Notes under the pieces: generated by a model
Told to the model about the DNA's origin: nothing
Database searches by the model: none
What the model saw: only the letters and a program-made list of their open reading frames with translations
Position numbers and translations under genes: made by a program
NCBI RefSeq assembly: GCF_016836705.1
Contig: NZ_JAFCGY010000020.1
Span: 42,859 to 106,858 of the forward strand
Direction of reading: 5' to 3'
Source: Mesorhizobium caraganae
Lineage (GTDB): Bacteria; Pseudomonadota; Alphaproteobacteria; Rhizobiales; Rhizobiaceae
DNA length: 64,000 bases
Part shown: in pieces, positions 61,722 to 64,000 of the stretch
How the letters are laid out: each line of letters opens with the position of its first letter
Numbering within the stretch: position 1 is the first letter of the stretch

Positions 61722-61742
61722 CCATACGGCCTTGCGGCCCGA

Positions 61743-61802
61743 CGGTCCTTTAGCGACTTGTTTAACGTGGCTGCAAGCCGACCGGCCAAATCACCACGGG
61801 AT
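61743..61802 (-). ncRNA. SAM-II riboswitch upstream of metZ
   Basis: The minus strand reads CCGTGGTGATTTGG, then GGCTTGCAGCCACG, TTAAACAAGTCGCTAAAGG. This is the SAM-II (metA-type) aptamer: P1 arms CGTGG/CCACG, the conserved GATTT, GCTTGCAGCCACGTTAAA and the terminal GCTAAAGG that makes the pseudoknot. When SAM is bound, metZ expression should fall. A terminator follows about 22 bp downstream. Confidence 0.93.
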
Positions 61803-61885
61803 AACGACCCTTTAGACCTCAGCCATGCTTGCGTCAATTGCCGGCTTCATTAAGAGGTTTGTACCAGTTGGAGCGGAGCCAGCCA

Positions 61886-62980
61886 TTGCGGCAGACAGGC
61901 ATTCTTCCCGATCAGGATATTTCCGCGCTGTTCCAGTCCGGCGCGCTGAAGTCGCCGCGCGCGCTCGATGTTGACCAGGTACAGCCGGCCAGCCTCGATC
62001 TCAGGCTCGGCGACAAGGCTTTTCGCGTCCGCGCCTCCTTCCTGCCCGGCCCCAACCACAAGGTGTCGGAGAAGCTCGAGCGGCTGAAGCTGCACGAGAT
62101 CAGCCTGACCGAAGGCGCGGTGCTGGAGACCGGCTGCGTCTACATCGTACCGCTGCTCGAGAGCCTCGCCCTGCCGGCCAATATTTCCGCCTCGGCCAAT
62201 CCCAAGAGCTCGACCGGACGGCTCGACATCTTCACCCGGGTGATGACCGACCGCGGCCACGAGTTCGACAAGATCGCCGCCGGCTATCACGGGCCGCTCT
62301 ATCTCGAGGTCAGCCCGCGCACCTTCCCGATCGTCGTGCGCGCCGGCTCGCGCCTGTCGCAGATCCGCTTCCGCACCGGCAATGCGCTGTTGTCGGAGGC
62401 AGAGCTGAATGAATTGCACCGGGCCGAGATGCTGGTCGCGACCGAGCCGCCAAACATTTCCGGCGGTGGCATTGCGCTGTCGATCGATCTCGACGGCGAT
62501 CACAACGGGCTGGTCGGCTATCGCGGCAAGCATCACACCGGCCTCGTCGACGTCGACAAGCGCGCCGCCCAGGATGCCGTCGATTTCTGGGAGCCGCTCT
62601 TCAAGAGCGGCGCCGGCGAACTGGTGCTCGATCCCGACGAATTCTACATCCTGGTCAGCCGCGAGGCGGTGCACGTGCCGCCGCTCTACGCCGCCGAGAT
62701 GACGCCGTTCGACCCGCTGGTCGGCGAATTCCGCGTCCACTATGCAGGCTTCTTCGATCCGGGCTTCGGCCATTCGGCCGCTGGTGGCACCGGCAGCCGG
62801 GCGGTGCTCGAAGTGCGCAGCCACGAAGTGCCGTTCATCCTCGACCATGGCCAGATCGTCGGTCGGCTGGTCTACGAGCATATGCTGAAGCGGCCGCAGG
62901 CGCTCTACGGCACCGATCTCGGTTCCAACTACCAGGCGCAAGGCCTGAAGCTCTCCAAGCATTTCCGCACCGCCGTCTGA
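61886..62980 (+). CDS. dcd: dCTP deaminase, long alphaproteobacterial form
   Basis: 364 residues, roughly twice the E. coli Dcd length, with a clear first dCTP-deaminase/dUTPase-like domain (VQPASLDLRLGDKAFRV, ISASANPKSSTGRLDIFTRV, KIAAGYHGPLYLEVSPRTFP, GSRLSQIRF) and a second related domain (ALSIDLDGDHNGLVGYRGK, EFYILVSREAVHVPP, AVLEVRSHEVPFILDHGQ). Converts dCTP to dUTP. The start is a TTG at 61886 (RQTGILPDQDI) with GGAG 8 bp upstream. Divergent from metZ. Confidence 0.92.
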   Translation: MRQTGILPDQDISALFQSGALKSPRALDVDQVQPASLDLRLGDKAFRVRASFLPGPNHKVSEKLERLKLHEISLTEGAVLETGCVYIVPLLESLALPANISASANPKSSTGRLDIFTRVMTDRGHEFDKIAAGYHGPLYLEVSPRTFPIVVRAGSRLSQIRFRTGNALLSEAELNELHRAEMLVATEPPNISGGGIALSIDLDGDHNGLVGYRGKHHTGLVDVDKRAAQDAVDFWEPLFKSGAGELVLDPDEFYILVSREAVHVPPLYAAEMTPFDPLVGEFRVHYAGFFDPGFGHSAAGGTGSRAVLEVRSHEVPFILDHGQIVGRLVYEHMLKRPQALYGTDLGSNYQAQGLKLSKHFRTAV

Positions 62981-63082
62981 ACCCTCAATCACCGTTGGGC
63001 AAAATACTTGCCTGCATTGGCTCACCGTGCTTGGCTGCCTTTCTGTGGCCGGCCAGAGACCGGCGCGTAAGGGGAACCAAAA

Positions 63083-63853
63083 ATGCAGATTTCGAAATGG
63101 ATCATATCGGCAGCCAGCGCTGCCATGCTGGTGATGGCGGCCGGTTCGCTGGCGCAGGCGCAGGAGAAATTGAAGATAGGCACCGAAGGCGCCTATCCGC
63201 CCTTCAACACCATTACATCTGACGGCAAGGTCGAAGGCTTCGACATCGACATTGCCAATGCGCTGTGCGCGCAAATGAAGGTCGAGTGCGAGATCGTCAC
63301 CCAGGACTGGGACGGCATCATTCCGGCGCTGCAGGCGAAGAAATTCGATGCCATCATCGCCTCGATGAGCATCACCGAGGAGCGCAAGAAGCAGGTCGCC
63401 TTCACCAACAAATACTACACCACGCCGCTGGCGCTGGTGGCGCCGAAAGACAGCGACCTCACCTCCACCGAACCGGCCGCCCTTGCCGGCAAGACGGTGG
63501 GCGCGCAGGCGTCGACCACCCAGGCCGACTACGCCCAGAACGCCTACGGCAAGGCCGGTGCGGAGGCAAAACTCTATCCGACTCAGGAAGAGGCGATCAC
63601 CGACCTGCAGAATGGCCGTCTCGACGCGGTGATCTCGGACAAGTTCGTGCTGATGGACTGGCTGAAGAAGGCGAGCGACGGCTGCTGCAAGCTGGTCGGC
63701 GACGTCAAGGGCACCGAGACGCAAGCTGGCATCGCGGTGCGCTTGGAAGACACCGCGCTGCGCGACAAGCTCAACGCGGCGATAGACGCGATTGTTGCCG
63801 ACGGCACCTACAAGAAGATCCAGGCGAAGTATTTCGATTTTGATATTTATTGA
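63083..63853 (+). CDS. Lys/Arg/ornithine-type ABC binding protein
   Basis: 256 residues. Sec signal peptide (about residues 1-26), then SBP family 3: LKIGTEGAYPPFNTITSDGK, VEGFDIDIANALCAQMKVEC, VTQDWDGIIPALQAKKFDAI, IASMSITEERKKQVAFTNKY, VGAQASTTQADYAQNAYG. The pair of Cys near SDGCCKLVGDV is typical for the lysine/arginine/ornithine group (ArgT/HisJ-like). The transporter membrane genes may lie beyond the right edge; the remaining 147 bp contain no recognisable gene start. Confidence 0.92.
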   Translation: MQISKWIISAASAAMLVMAAGSLAQAQEKLKIGTEGAYPPFNTITSDGKVEGFDIDIANALCAQMKVECEIVTQDWDGIIPALQAKKFDAIIASMSITEERKKQVAFTNKYYTTPLALVAPKDSDLTSTEPAALAGKTVGAQASTTQADYAQNAYGKAGAEAKLYPTQEEAITDLQNGRLDAVISDKFVLMDWLKKASDGCCKLVGDVKGTETQAGIAVRLEDTALRDKLNAAIDAIVADGTYKKIQAKYFDFDIY

Positions 63854-64000
63854 GGCTGCTAATCTCCCCCCTTGAGGGCAGGGGAATCGCAGATAAGTTG
63901 ATTGGCTCTTGCCAAGTAGGAAAAGAGGGATTCTTGAGAGGCTTTCTCGCTACAGAGGAGGCCGCGGTGCCGTTGATTATGTCTATCCTGCGAGAGGTTC

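Noticed and set aside
61850..63724. 624-codon open frame opposite dcd and the binding protein
   Set aside because: Spans two well-supported genes on the other strand; composition (His/Arg/Gln/Val-rich) is typical of antisense frames.

Overview
The window looks like chromosomal DNA of a Mesorhizobium-like alphaproteobacterium (Rhizobiales). The reasons are high GC content, a GcrA cell-cycle regulator with CcrM-type GANTC sites upstream, a SAM-II riboswitch in front of metZ, a DUF768 protein (a family I associate with Mesorhizobium), a LuxR/LuxI pair, an Entner-Doudoroff zwf-pgl-edd operon, and a rhizobial-type palindromic repeat. All calls were made by reading motifs; no database was searched.

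Layout. (1) 0.1-3.7 kb: an SH3-domain membrane protein, then two adjacent paralogous Mur-ligase-like proteins with an unusual four-cysteine tail. (2) 3.9-12.8 kb: central metabolism: an SDR divergent from zwf-pgl-edd, then a secreted VWA protein, a GlxA-type regulator and folD. (3) 13.0-25.4 kb: a polysaccharide locus (GumC-like chain-length protein, Wzx-like flippase, four glycosyltransferase-type genes, O-antigen-ligase-type polymerase). A self-contained arsR-SRPBCC-MFS-DUF417 operon with a 36-bp dyad operator candidate interrupts it. (4) 25.5-30.4 kb: proC, a SAF-domain oxidoreductase, a Tat-exported multicopper oxidase and a second SDR. (5) 29.3-47.0 kb: an accessory region with many gene ruins: TPR, LysR, ester cyclase, PLP decarboxylase, type III polyketide synthase and zinc-ribbon fragments, IS21-like terminal repeats, and a 30-nt tRNA-Thr 3' end that looks like an attachment site. 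Among the ruins are intact small stress or detoxification genes (GYD, ABM, VOC, CsbD, TauE, GNAT) and a complete-looking membrane glycosylation cassette (GT2 + methyltransferase + GtrA facing a Gpi18/PIG-V-like transferase). It ends with a sigma-54 promoter driving what appears to be a ~73-nt small RNA. (6) 47.0-50.0 kb: a periplasmic binding protein and the LuxR/LuxI quorum-sensing pair, with a tandemly duplicated luxR-luxI junction and a frameshifted gene downstream. (7) 50.0-64 kb: core genes: ppk2, phoR, phoU, corA, gcrA, argD-argF-hslO, apaG, a GT21-like glycosyltransferase, SAM-II-controlled metZ, dcd, and a polar amino-acid binding protein.

How the genes work together. zwf-pgl-edd turns glucose-6-phosphate into KDPG; eda is not in the window. 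argD and argF are two arginine-pathway steps, and a Rho-independent terminator sits in the argD leader, where no upstream co-directional gene can explain it. metZ is expected to shut off when S-adenosylmethionine is plentiful. ppk2, phoR and phoU all concern phosphate or polyphosphate, but pstSCAB and phoB are not beside phoR-phoU.

The most interesting leads are the sigma-54/small-RNA unit, the argD leader, the cysteine-tailed Mur-ligase pair, the glycosylation cassette, the tRNA-Thr attachment scar and the duplicated luxR-luxI junction.
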